Below the pieces are notes generated by a model. That model was not told where the DNA came from. It did not search any database and worked only from the letters and a program-made list of their open reading frames with translations. From NCBI GenBank assembly GCA_036023115.1, contig JAYKKT010000041.1, positions 124,001 through 188,000 on the forward strand: a stretch of DNA of 64,000 bases. The letters run 5' to 3'. The position numbers were made by a program, and so were the translations under genes. Positions 56,601-64,000 of the stretch are shown here, piece by piece. This DNA is from Brasenia schreberi (lineage: Eukaryota; Streptophyta; Magnoliopsida; Nymphaeales; Cabombaceae). The stretch's first letter is position 1; each line of letters begins with the position of its first letter.

Positions 56601-58705
56601 TATTTCTGTAATGCCACTCAAAAAGACGAGAGATCGCGGCAAGAGCATAGGATGAATATGGGTAATTAGGTGGAACAACATGATATGACATTCTGAGGCA
56701 AATGCAAAGATGTCACAAGACATTATTTCTGTAATGCCACTCAAAAAGACGAGAGATCGCGGCAAGAACATAGGATGAATATATACATATTACATATGTA
56801 AACATATATACATATACATACAACAACAACAACTAAGCATTTTCCCATACTAGATGGGGTCGGCTACATGGATTCTTTATTTCCACATAGCCCAATCATG
56901 TGCCATGCTAGCAGTTAACTCAATATAAACTAGATCAATATATACATATACATATACATATACATGAAAATATACACACATACATATACATATATTATGC
57001 GCAAGTGCATGTGTCACATCACATGATACATTCACAAGCCTCTCCATAGAAATGTGTGCCTACAAAGTATACCTAAAAACACACGTGTGTATGCATCTAG
57101 GCTTGTGGGTCTGCTATATCCTAGTTTTCTGATGTTTTAAGCTCTCCATAAGACTGCAAGGACTTAGATGAAGTCAATAAAGGGGACAAACAAGCAAAGT
57201 CGACCAAGAAAGTAATTGCTTGGAAGGACAATGTGAATGTTGCTACAGCAATTTCTAAGAAGCTGCAACATGATAAACACGAATTACATAGCATACTAAC
57301 TGGACTGTGAACGTATAAGAAGTATCTAATCCATGTCCAGTTAATTACCAGATTTGGCACTGCCCAGCCAACAATCACAGAGAGAGTTGTCATTACCTGC
57401 ATTTTACTATCTTAATCAGCATCTTAACGACTATCAAATATCTAGTTTGTCAAACAGGAATGAATACAATGAGCAAGAGAAAATTTACTTACAATGAGAG
57501 CTGCAAGGCAACCTAAAAGCACAGTGCCCCTAGGATGACGCATTGCTAAGATCTGGACAGCAGAAGCGATTCAAACATAAGAAACAAGAATTCGGACAGT
57601 ATTAGAAACTTTAAAATCCAGAAAGCTTGCATTTGGAATGTAAACACTCTAAGCTCCTATAACTTCTTGATAAAGAAATCGACGATGAGAGGAGCTTTCA
57701 TAAAGGAGTAAAACTTTCGATCAAAACACAGAAGCTGGAAAAGAATAGGACTGTACTGGAAAATGCAGTTCAAAGAAGTAAACAAGACCATATCAAGTTG
57801 AGCAAATGATATAAGATAGGTATTTTCTTTAAAAGAAACAAGTGACTAACGTACAGAGCTGTGAAGCACAATTAACATTAGAATAACATGCTTACAATAC
57901 TGAAGACTAAAGTACTGATTGTACATGACTAAGACTTTGGTCTCTTCAATTGAAGTCCACAGTGCAAAACCAATACCCTAGTTTTTCTATTCTCTCCGAC
58001 ATCTTCCGATGTCCGTGCAATGTTAAATGTCTTCCTAGTTTTCTCGCCCACTTGTTCACTCAAACTGTAATCACAAGCATCCACAACTATACAAGCGAAA
58101 AACAAACAAATCAAGCTCGACAGCCTTGTGGGTACAATGATCCAATTCCTATTTATCGCAAAAGCTAGTTGGCATCCTAATTATCAATATGTTCTTGAGG
58201 ATCTCTTACAAAAATAGATAACTTTGATTAGCTTTCTAGGAAGATTTGTTGTACAATCCGAAAATCCATATCATAGTCTCCACTGATCCTATTTTTAGCA
58301 TATATTCTATTTCCCAAGATCGATGCTGCGCGTACATGTTGAAGTGACTAGCAGAGAGCAATAAATAGAGGATAATCAAACAAATATGTTTCTGAACATG
58401 TACGCGAGCAAAGTAGTGAAATATTATGACGGATATCTGAAAAAGGAAGAACCTTTCCCAACCAACACCAGGATATCTTACCGCAGCTACGAAAAACGTC
58501 TTGTCACCGATCTCCGATAGCACTGTCATGGCAAGAGACTTGGAGAATCCCTGTTTCACAGCACAAACAATTGATCATCACATTCACCCATATCCAAGAG
58601 GCAATAGACCCCCCAAAGCTCAACAACCTACGACCCATTACGCCAATACAACAAAGAAGCAGCGCAGGGATCTCAAAGGCTGACCTCAACGATAGACAAG
58701 CCCAT
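35680..58705 (-). CDS. GDT1-like: GDT1-like cation transporter (PML4/PML5 type), 12 exons over 23 kb
   Basis: Members of the UPF0016/TMEM165 family move Mn2+ or Ca2+ (probably against H+) across Golgi or other endomembranes; plant PML4/PML5-type members lack a transit peptide. Exons, 5' to 3': 58705-58685, 58550-58482, 57552-57493, 57396-57349, 55259-55171, 54876-54840, 54757-54680, 36375-36313, 36199-36155, 36061-36000, 35905-35833, 35754-35680. All have GT..AG borders and compatible phases, and sum to 720 bases (239 residues). Two family signatures are intact: [12 protein letters not shown] in exon 2 and [10 protein letters not shown] in exon 9, the paired acidic E-x-G-D-[KR] motifs of the transport site. 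Hydrophobic segments include [19 protein letters not shown] and [20 protein letters not shown]. The acidic loop [11 protein letters not shown] is followed by a Lys-rich linker. There is no frameshift or stop, and length fits the family (about 230). The start MGLSIVE gives the short N-terminus seen in this subgroup. Intron 7 is about 18.3 kb (36376-54679) of nested transposons. Confidence 0.93.
37080..38818 (+). mobile_element. hAT transposase gene, 5' part, decayed
   Basis: Plus-strand remnants of a plant hAT transposase in order: a BED-type zinc finger ([14 protein letters not shown], a stop, then LKHHL) near 37100-37170; the DUF659 core ([17 protein letters not shown]) near 37784-37835; the middle region (frame 38145-38429); and the dimerisation domain ([20 protein letters not shown] then [17 protein letters not shown]) to 38818. 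Multiple stops and frameshifts are present. It stops abruptly at HKLV where the LTR of copia B begins, and its last part resumes at 53363. The left end and terminal inverted repeat were not identified; 36376-37079 may contain them. Confidence 0.88.
38970..43699 (-). mobile_element. Ty1/copia element A inserted in the LTR of element B
   Basis: LTRs are at 43358-43699 (5') and 38970-about 39245 (3', truncated on its inner side). They differ by roughly a dozen substitutions and a 6-base indel by eye. The perfect 5-bp target duplication GAATA lies at 38965-38969 and 43700-43704, and the uninterrupted site occurs as GGAATGAATAAGCACTATTT in B's other LTR. The primer site TGGTATTAGAGCC is at 43345-43357. 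Coding relics (minus): gag 43214-42559; zinc knuckle [15 protein letters not shown] within 42647-42288; protease [13 protein letters not shown] 42284-42006; integrase 41978-41433, with [14 protein letters not shown] and DVWGSAP; decayed RT 41400-40050; and RNase H 40021-39416 ([13 protein letters not shown]). The RT catalytic YVDDM box is deleted ([11 protein letters not shown] near 40210-40240), and the inner end of the 3' LTR with its polypurine tract is gone. Confidence 0.93.
46042..51260. mobile_element. hAT-like TIR element D with 8-bp duplication, non-coding, hosting a LINE
   Basis: The ends form an inverted repeat: CTATGTTATCAATAACG on the left and the complement of CGCTATTGATAACATAG on the right. 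The element is bounded by the direct octamer ATCAAGAG at 46034-46041 and 51261-51268. An 8-bp duplication fits the hAT superfamily. Subterminal copies of GCTATAGCGG and close variants occur at 46054-46140 and at 51186-51245, as expected for transposase binding. Without the LINE (48202-51167) the element is about 2.25 kb. Its interior (46200-48191) has no transposase I can recognise; minus-strand frames at 46870-46300 have no family resemblance. It lies inside the integrase region of copia B. Confidence 0.85.
48202..51167 (+). mobile_element. RTE LINE, nearly full coding region, in element D
   Basis: The element is bounded by the 10-bp duplication AAATAAAAGT at 48192-48201 and 51168-51177 and ends with a GTTGTTGTTTGTTGTTG tail. 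It encodes one ORF2-like protein: an apurinic-type endonuclease from about 48260 ([53 protein letters not shown]), a linker (48995-49747), reverse transcriptase ([44 protein letters not shown] at 50350-50395) and a C-terminal domain ([20 protein letters not shown]). There is no gag-like ORF1, in line with RTE elements. In-frame stops occur near 48462, 48848, 49745, 50137 and 50474, and a frameshift near 50750. Most stops are single changes (for example Arg to TGA), so decay is recent. It appears 5'-truncated compared with the copy near 61.2 kb. Confidence 0.94.
53363..53830 (+). mobile_element. hAT transposase gene, 3' part resumed after copia B
   Basis: Immediately right of B's 5' LTR the plus strand encodes [17 protein letters not shown], the usual continuation of the hAT dimerisation domain whose first half ends at 38818 (HKLV). 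An acidic tail follows near 53575-53780: [13 protein letters not shown], a stop, then [16 protein letters not shown] and [15 protein letters not shown]. The two halves therefore belong to one gene broken by the copia insertion. The right terminal inverted repeat was not found. Confidence 0.82.
54060..54604 (-). mobile_element. Copia-type LTR remnant C with primer site
   Basis: A TG...CA-bounded block on the plus strand, from TGTAAAAAAAGCATTCACTG (about 54260) to TTACTTTTAACA (about 54604), is preceded by CTCTAATACCA, i.e. minus-strand TGGTATTAGAG, the primer site for initiator tRNA-Met. It is therefore a 5' LTR on the minus strand plus about 200 bases of internal leader (54060-54250). The rest of the element and the second LTR are missing. 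It lies in GDT1-like intron 7, about 75 bases from exon 7. Confidence 0.75.
56130..56228 (-). repeat. 5S rRNA-like sequence in a GDT1-like intron
   Basis: The minus strand resembles the 5S rRNA gene over about 95 bases. It includes a box-A-like block (TTGGGCGTGCTTGGC, 56173-56188), a box-C-like block (GGGTGACCACCTAGGAAGTC, 56135-56154) and flanking matches (CCAGCACTG; GATGCCATCTAAACTCC). About a quarter of positions differ from canonical plant 5S, and the ends are lost, so it is not a functional 5S gene. Cassandra-type TRIM retrotransposons carry a 5S sequence in their LTRs and are the best explanation, but I see no matching second LTR or primer site. A 5S-derived SINE or a plain 5S pseudogene remain possible. 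Confidence 0.7.
56536..56782. repeat. Two-copy 124-bp tandem repeat
   Basis: The unit from GGGTAATTAGGTGGAACAAC to GCATAGGATGAATAT occurs at 56536-56659 and 56660-56782 with only three differences that I can see (T/A, loss of one C, G/A). It lies within GDT1-like intron 4 and encodes nothing. The near identity points to a recent duplication. Confidence 0.88.
56818..56938 (-). mobile_element. RTE LINE 3' stub
   Basis: CAACAACAACAACTAAGCAT followed by TTTCCCATACTAGATGGGGT and about 80 more bases match the extreme 3' end of the LINE on the minus strand. It stops at CTAGATCAATATATAC, where it meets a (TATACA)n tract that flanks it on both sides. The 5' truncation left almost nothing. It lies in GDT1-like intron 4. 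Confidence 0.85.
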
Positions 58706-59630
58706 TGTTTCGGGTCCTCAGAGACAATCTGGGAATCGAGTTCTAAACAAGGATTTCCGACAGAATTAGAAAGATTGCAGCAGACAGGAATCTTGATTCA
58801 AGGAACACGGAGAAGGGCGCCAACAAACCAAACACTGCCGTTCTGCTTCTCGAGGCAGGAAGGTTTCGCTTCTTCCTTCCCGATCGAGATGACGCTTGTT
58901 GGTGGGCTTCTTATATTAGGGTCGGGTTGCGGCGGAATCGACCCATCCAAATCTTGAGGCTGTCTGCAAAGCCAGCAGTAAACCCAAGCATCGGGTTGGG
59001 TTTCGAGAACCGGCCCACATATTCAGCATAAAAAAGAGACGTGTATAATTTTTTCCTTCATGACCATGCTCGTGCCTTTGACTTGTATGAAGGTTAGCAA
59101 TCATTCTCATATACAAATGCACGGCATGAAAGTATGTTGGATGGCACTGATGCCGTTTATATTCTAATCTTCTGCGAGATTATGCAATTCATTTTGGACC
59201 ATGTCCGGTTCTTCATTTCTGTGCACTTCCCTTTTGGGTTAGGACCGGTACCCGGAAGCCCACAAGGCCCAACCAGAATCTGGTTTGAGCTCGGTCAGGT
59301 CAGTCGGTTATGGGGGTAAAAATAAAATGATAAGGTCATTTTGCGTTTACTTAATTTATTATCATAATTACATGAGGTTTTATGGATGTATTACTTCTTC
59401 ATAACGCACCACTTTAAGAAACTTCCAACAACATTTCCTGAAGCTCGTCTAAATGAAATCCGCTTTCGTTTGTGGCTATATGATATAAAGTGATTGCAAA
59501 AGCAGTCCCTTGTGTTGCATCTCTACTGTACAAAAGCTTCTTTTGGTTGTATCATTGATTTTCACCCCTTTTGGCCCTCCTTTTGTCATATTTTCTTTGG
59601 TGAATACCTTTCATCATATTATATATATAG
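58706..59630. other. Upstream of GDT1-like gene
   Basis: On the minus strand, 58706-58920 is likely 5' UTR: it is CT/GA-mixed and free of repeats, and leads directly to the exon 1 start. No convincing TATA box could be placed. 59000-59630 shows nothing recognised. Confidence 0.4.
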
Positions 59631-59874
59631 AAAGAGAGAAACTGGTATATGTTAACATACATAAGTGCTAGTAAATGCAAATAAATCTCAACCATCATAA
59701 TAAATGGTTGAAATTTAAATTTAAAAAGTAAAAACTAATTGTATATTTTTCAATTGTACTTTATTTACACATGCACTTTTTTGCTTTTTAAATCAAATTT
59801 CAATGAAAGATTATTAAGATTTATTTGGATTTGTTAGCACCTAAGTGTGCTAACATATACTAGTTTCTCTCTCG
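59631..59874. mobile_element. MITE with about 70-bp terminal inverted repeats
   Basis: The left end GAGAGAAACTGGTATATGTT followed by AACATACATAAGTGCTAGTA is inverted at the right end (TAGCACCTAAGTGTGCTAAC, then ATATACTAGTTTCTCTCTCG). Pairing extends inward to CAAATAAATCT/AGATTTATTTG. The interior (GAATGGTTGAAATTTAAATT-like) is AT-rich and non-coding. It is about 244 bp. Relatives of this family flank the LINE at 8352-10184. Simple TA repeats adjoin both ends, hiding any target duplication. Confidence 0.85.
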
Positions 59875-60840
59875 ATATATATATATATATATATTAATGG
59901 TCCGTGTCCTAAAAATTAACAGGATTGAGTTATGTTCTCACGGTGAAACTTGGTGGATCTTAATTTGAACTCATGTAAGGTATGTTGAATCTTGCTGGTC
60001 AAGTCGAATACCTTACGGATCAATTCGTGTTTATGCGCTTCGCTACCCTAGTTTCGGATCTCTGCCGATGATATGAAGTATGAACTTCCAGTTTCATCTG
60101 TTCTTTATGTTCTCCAATGATCAAGAAGACGCAGGATTGAACTTAAGCACATATTAGCCCTTTTCGAATTAAGTTAAACCCTTGCATCATCTTGGTTTTC
60201 GAATTGCATTACATATTTTGCTTCCTAAACATCGAACAGTATACATGCTTGTGGCATGCGCAGATATTTAAATAATGCTTAGTGGAAGATGATGCAGTTG
60301 CATACACAATGAGAATCTAGAAATGACCTGGATCAACATAATCAATATGTTTAACGTCATGCAATAGGACCCAGATGCATCTGTTCATATATTCAATAAA
60401 TATGTGCTTTATTTTTAATGTGACGTATGTGGGTCTCCTGTTTGATGTTTAAGAAATATTTTCAAGAAATAATATAAAAGGTCAACGGTTTAAGTTTCTT
60501 CATTGATTTTGGTATAATGGGGAGATTGAAACCTATGCACGCCCGGGGTGTCGAACAATAATATAAAAGGTCAATTTCGTGTTTCAGGTCATGTTAGTGT
60601 CGTGTCATCTTGTGCATGAAGGGGTCAAACCCTGAACAAGGGCCCGATCTTTAATCTGGTGGACATAAAAGTAGACTTTTCCAGATATATGTTTTGTGTC
60701 GTATTCCAAGCCCAACCTTGGTTGTCCGTTATGTCCCAGTAGGTGTAATTATAACATTCCTTGATGAACACTGCTACATATACATGACACACACTCATAT
60801 ACACACTCATATAGGTAGTGGGATGCTCAAAGTTCATTAA
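59875..60840. other. Intergenic, nothing recognised
   Basis: A (TA)n run lies at 59874-59893; beyond that there is no gene or repeat boundary that I can support. Confidence 0.4.
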
Positions 60841-61010
60841 TGCTCAAATCTATTTTATCATTTCAATGGTTTGATTTTTGAGATAAATGATTGAGGTGAT
60901 AAAACAAAAACAATATATTATATACATTAAATATAAAGTACAACAATACTCTTAATTCTACAATTCATCATGTCAATCAAATCATGAAGATATTTAAGTA
61001 GATTTGAGCA
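60841..61010. mobile_element. Small MITE with perfect 12-bp TIR
   Basis: The ends are TGCTCAAATCTA and TAGATTTGAGCA, exact inverted complements, enclosing about 145 bp of AT-rich sequence with TGTCAATCAAA near the right end. The same motifs (GATAAAATAGATTTGAGCA, ATGTCAATCAAA) occur at 10305-10470, where a decayed relative lies. No coding capacity. A target duplication is not clear. Confidence 0.8.
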
Positions 61011-61189
61011 TAGATGAGTTTTGAGAGAGAAAGTTGTTCTATTACAACAAATTGCAATCAACAAATTACATTGGGTTTTTGCCAATTCCAAGTCCAGTGT
61101 GGATTGAAGGTCTCATTTGGGTCTAGCGCTTTTGCGGATCTAGCTTTTGTCAAATTTTTATACCATGGATTATACAAATTATGAGCATT

Positions 61190-64000
61190 GTATTGGGGTA
61201 TCTCCTCTTAGCGACATACTATAGAGCCCAAATGTAGTGAAAAGTAAGCAAAGGCCTCTATATTTTCTCCCGGATGTAGTGAATCGATTGGAGAGAGGGT
61301 TCCCACATCACTAACAAGTATGGGTAAAGAAGTTAGTCCCATAACATTATCGCCTGAATGTAGTAAACAAATTGTAGAGAGGGTCTCCGCATTTTCACTA
61401 TGGACGAATGTAGGGGTAAGGAAGCTAGTCCTAAATAATAAGATTTGTATTAGTTCTTAGAATATTAGAACATTGTCCGATAACCTTATTGAGGTGGTAG
61501 ATATCATGATTTGAAGAAAGATTAATATCTTATGTTTATAAGAGACAAAGTGGATTGGATGAAAAGCAAAGGAGATTGAGAATAAAGGTTTTAAATTATG
61601 GTACTTAGGAAAGAAAAAGGTTCAAAACAGAGTTGGTATTATCATAAATAAAGATTTAAAGTATAGCGTAGTAGATATACAATGATATGGTGACCGAATC
61701 ATGATGTTAAAATTAGCGCTAGGAACACAGGTTTTGAATATAGTTTGTACTTACGCGCCTCAAGTAGGACTAGAAAATAGTATAAAGATGATTTTTTGGG
61801 AGGAGTTAGATAAGGTGATTCAAAGAATTCTACAAAGCGAGATGATTTGTTCAGGAGGAGACTTAAATGGACATGTCGTTAAAGAGGCATTAGGATATCT
61901 AGGTATTCATGAAAACTATAGTTTTGGGGACATAAATGAGAAAGGTAGGGAGATTTTAAATTTTACTATGGCATTTGATCTCTTTATAGTTAATAAAATC
62001 TTCAAAAAATTATATGAACATTTAATTACTTATAAGAGTGACTTATCACAAACACAAATTAATTATTTTGTTTGTAGAAAAAAAGATAGATCGTATTATA
62101 AAATTTGCAAGGTAATCCTAGGAGAAAGCTTAACCACCCAACATCGACTTTTAATTATGGATTTACATATACAAAAATAGACAAAGAAGAAAATAGTGCA
62201 TCGAGCTATTGAGACTAGGTGGTGAAACCTCAAAAGTGAGAAAGAAGGCATATTTAAAGAGAAGGTCCTTCAAGGAGATGCTTGAAATTATGTAGGTACA
62301 CCTTGTGATATGTGGATAAATATGGCTATAAATATTAGGAAAGTGGTGAAAGATGTGTTAGGTAAATCTAAGAGAGGTGTACCGGCATAAAAAGAAGCTT
62401 AGTGGTGGAGTGAAATGGTATAAGATAAAATAAGGCAAAGAGGGCATGCTACAAATTAAATTATGCTAAGAAGAATAATGAAACTTTAGAGGCTTATAAG
62501 AAAGCAAATAAAGAAGTAAAAAAGGTCGTTAGTGAAGCAAAAACAAAATTTTAAGAGGATTTATATAAAAGATCTAACTCAAAAAAGGGTGAAAGCGATA
62601 TTTTTAGGATAGTTAGGGCTAGAGATAAAAAATTAAAGATTTTAATTTTGTGGATGCATCAAAGACGAGGATGAGAAAATCCTAATGGCAAATGATGATA
62701 TAAAAAATAGATGAAAAAAGTATTTTTATAAGCCTTTTAATAAAAATAAAGATGTTAGTGTTAGGCTATAAGAGTTAACCAAATCAGATGGTATATAAAC
62801 CATAATTTCTACCGACGTATTTAAAAGAATGAAGTCAAAGAGGCTCTTAAACATATGAAAGTTGGTAAATTTGTAGGACGAGACAATATTCTTATAAAAG
62901 TTTGAAAAATCTTAGTTGAGATGAGCATCACTTGACTCAGAAGATTATTTAATAAAATATAGAGAAACTAAAAGATGCTCGAGGAATGAAAAGTGAGTAC
63001 ACTTATACCCATATACAAGAATAAGTCAGTACTCAGAATTGTGTAAATTATCGTGGTATCAAGTTAATGAGTCATACCATAAAATTATGAGAAAGAATTA
63101 TCAAAAGTAGGTTAAAACAAGTGTCGAGTACAACACAAAATGAATTTGGATTCATGCAAGGCATATCTACTATTGAAGAGATTTACCTTTTGAGATATCT
63201 TATGAAACATTTTAGAGCAAAAAAGAAAGACTTTCTCATGATATTTATTGATATAGAAAAGGTTTACAATAGGATACCAAGGAATGTTCTTTTGAGAGCT
63301 TTTAAAAAAAGATATATCACTTTGACATACATAAACCTTATAAGAGACATATATGATGGTGCAAAAACATGTACGAGGACTCATGAAGGAATCACAAACT
63401 TCTTTGAAATTAATATTGTGTTACATCAATAATCAACTTTAAGTTTATACTTATTTATAATGGTGATTGATGAGTTAACAAAATATATTCAAGATGAAGT
63501 ACCTTGGTATATGTTATTTGCAACATTGTGTTAGTAGAGGAGTCTAAGGAAAAAGTTAATAGAAAATTGGAACTATGGAGAGAAATATTAGAAAGTAAAG
63601 GCTTCTAACGTAGTAGAACAAAGACATAATATGTGGAATGTAAGTTTGGTCATTTGGTTACTTCAGATGACATAAAAATTAAAATTGACACACAATGCAT
63701 CCTCAAAAGGAAAATTTTAAATACCTAGGGTCAATTTTTCAAAATAATGGAAGAATTAATTGAGATATTATACATAGAATTAATGTAGGTTTGTTAAAAT
63801 GGAGAGGAGCATCATATATTCTTTGTGACAAGAAGATAAATATTATAGAATAGCAATTAGACTTGCGATGTTTTATGATTATGAGTGTTAAGGAGTTAAT
63901 CATCAACATGCACAAAAGATGTCTGGCAAAAATGAAGATGTTGAGATAGATGAGTGGTTATACAAGGAAATACCTATACATAATGAGGTTATTAGAAACA
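61190..64000 (+). mobile_element. RTE LINE, old copy with longer 5' region, cut by the window end
   Basis: Similar to the copy at 48202-51167 from GTAGAGAGGGTCTCCGCATT (about 61372) onward, but with additional upstream sequence (61190-61371) containing partly repeated motifs such as GGATGTAGTGAA and GAATGTAGTAAA, which may be the 5' UTR. Coding relics: endonuclease (frame 61701-62180, [13 protein letters not shown] and [14 protein letters not shown]), RT region (63121-63432, with YNRIPRNVLL) and later parts to 64000. At 63519-63531 the usual GCAGATGACATTG reads GCAACATTG, so the catalytic FADD box is lost. Many stops show that this copy is older than the one at 48.2 kb. The 3' end and TTG tail lie beyond the window. 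Confidence 0.88.

Noticed and set aside
58571..58957. A 128-codon plus-strand frame across the GDT1-like first exon
   Set aside because: It is antisense to exon 1 and the leader of the GDT1-like gene and has no homology of its own.

Overview
This window is nuclear DNA of a flowering plant, most likely a eudicot. The evidence is: short intron-split genes with GT..AG junctions, plant-specific families (DELLA, PIN, plant secretory PLA2, GDT1-like), Ty1/copia elements primed by initiator tRNA-Met, hAT elements, and RTE-type LINEs with a (TTG)n tail. I cannot name the species from sequence alone. Nothing points to bacterial, plastid or mitochondrial DNA.

Layout. 1-5.1 kb holds three decayed LINE fragments, an unidentified possible 3' exon (450-680), a possible terminal exon of a TPR-type protein (2665-2748) and a mosaic of local duplications (4.27-5.07 kb). 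5.98-7.30 kb (minus) is a DELLA/GAI-like gene with a good DELLA domain but no leucine-heptad region I and a frameshifted GRAS domain. 8.1-10.3 kb is a MITE-like sequence split by an RTE LINE. 13.1-15.6 kb has two more LINE copies. 19.06-20.82 kb (minus) is a PIN1-type auxin efflux carrier with many indels and no 3' exons. 22.3-22.96 kb is a non-autonomous hAT element. 25.67-26.6 kb is another LINE. 29.68-30.96 kb (plus) is an apparently intact four-exon secretory phospholipase A2. 32.9-34.8 kb (plus) is a broken B-type cyclin that still has its introns.

The most striking structure runs from 35.68 to 58.71 kb. Twelve minus-strand exons join in frame into a complete 239-residue GDT1-like (UPF0016/TMEM165 family) cation transporter. 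Its seventh intron is about 18.3 kb and is almost entirely nested transposons. A hAT transposase gene is split by copia element B. Copia A sits inside an LTR of B with a perfect 5-bp target duplication. A TIR element with an 8-bp duplication (D) sits inside B's pol region, and an RTE LINE with a 10-bp duplication sits inside D. A further copia LTR (C) lies near the 5' side of the same intron. Another intron carries a 5S-rRNA-like sequence, a LINE stub and a 124-bp tandem duplication.

59-64 kb has two MITEs and a long, decayed RTE LINE that runs off the window. The only two protein genes I judge intact are the PLA2 and GDT1-like genes. The DELLA, PIN and cyclin B copies are damaged. In the first two, many indels are one-base changes in homopolymers, so sequencing error must be excluded before calling them true pseudogenes. 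I found no evidence for an undescribed gene system; the novelty is structural.
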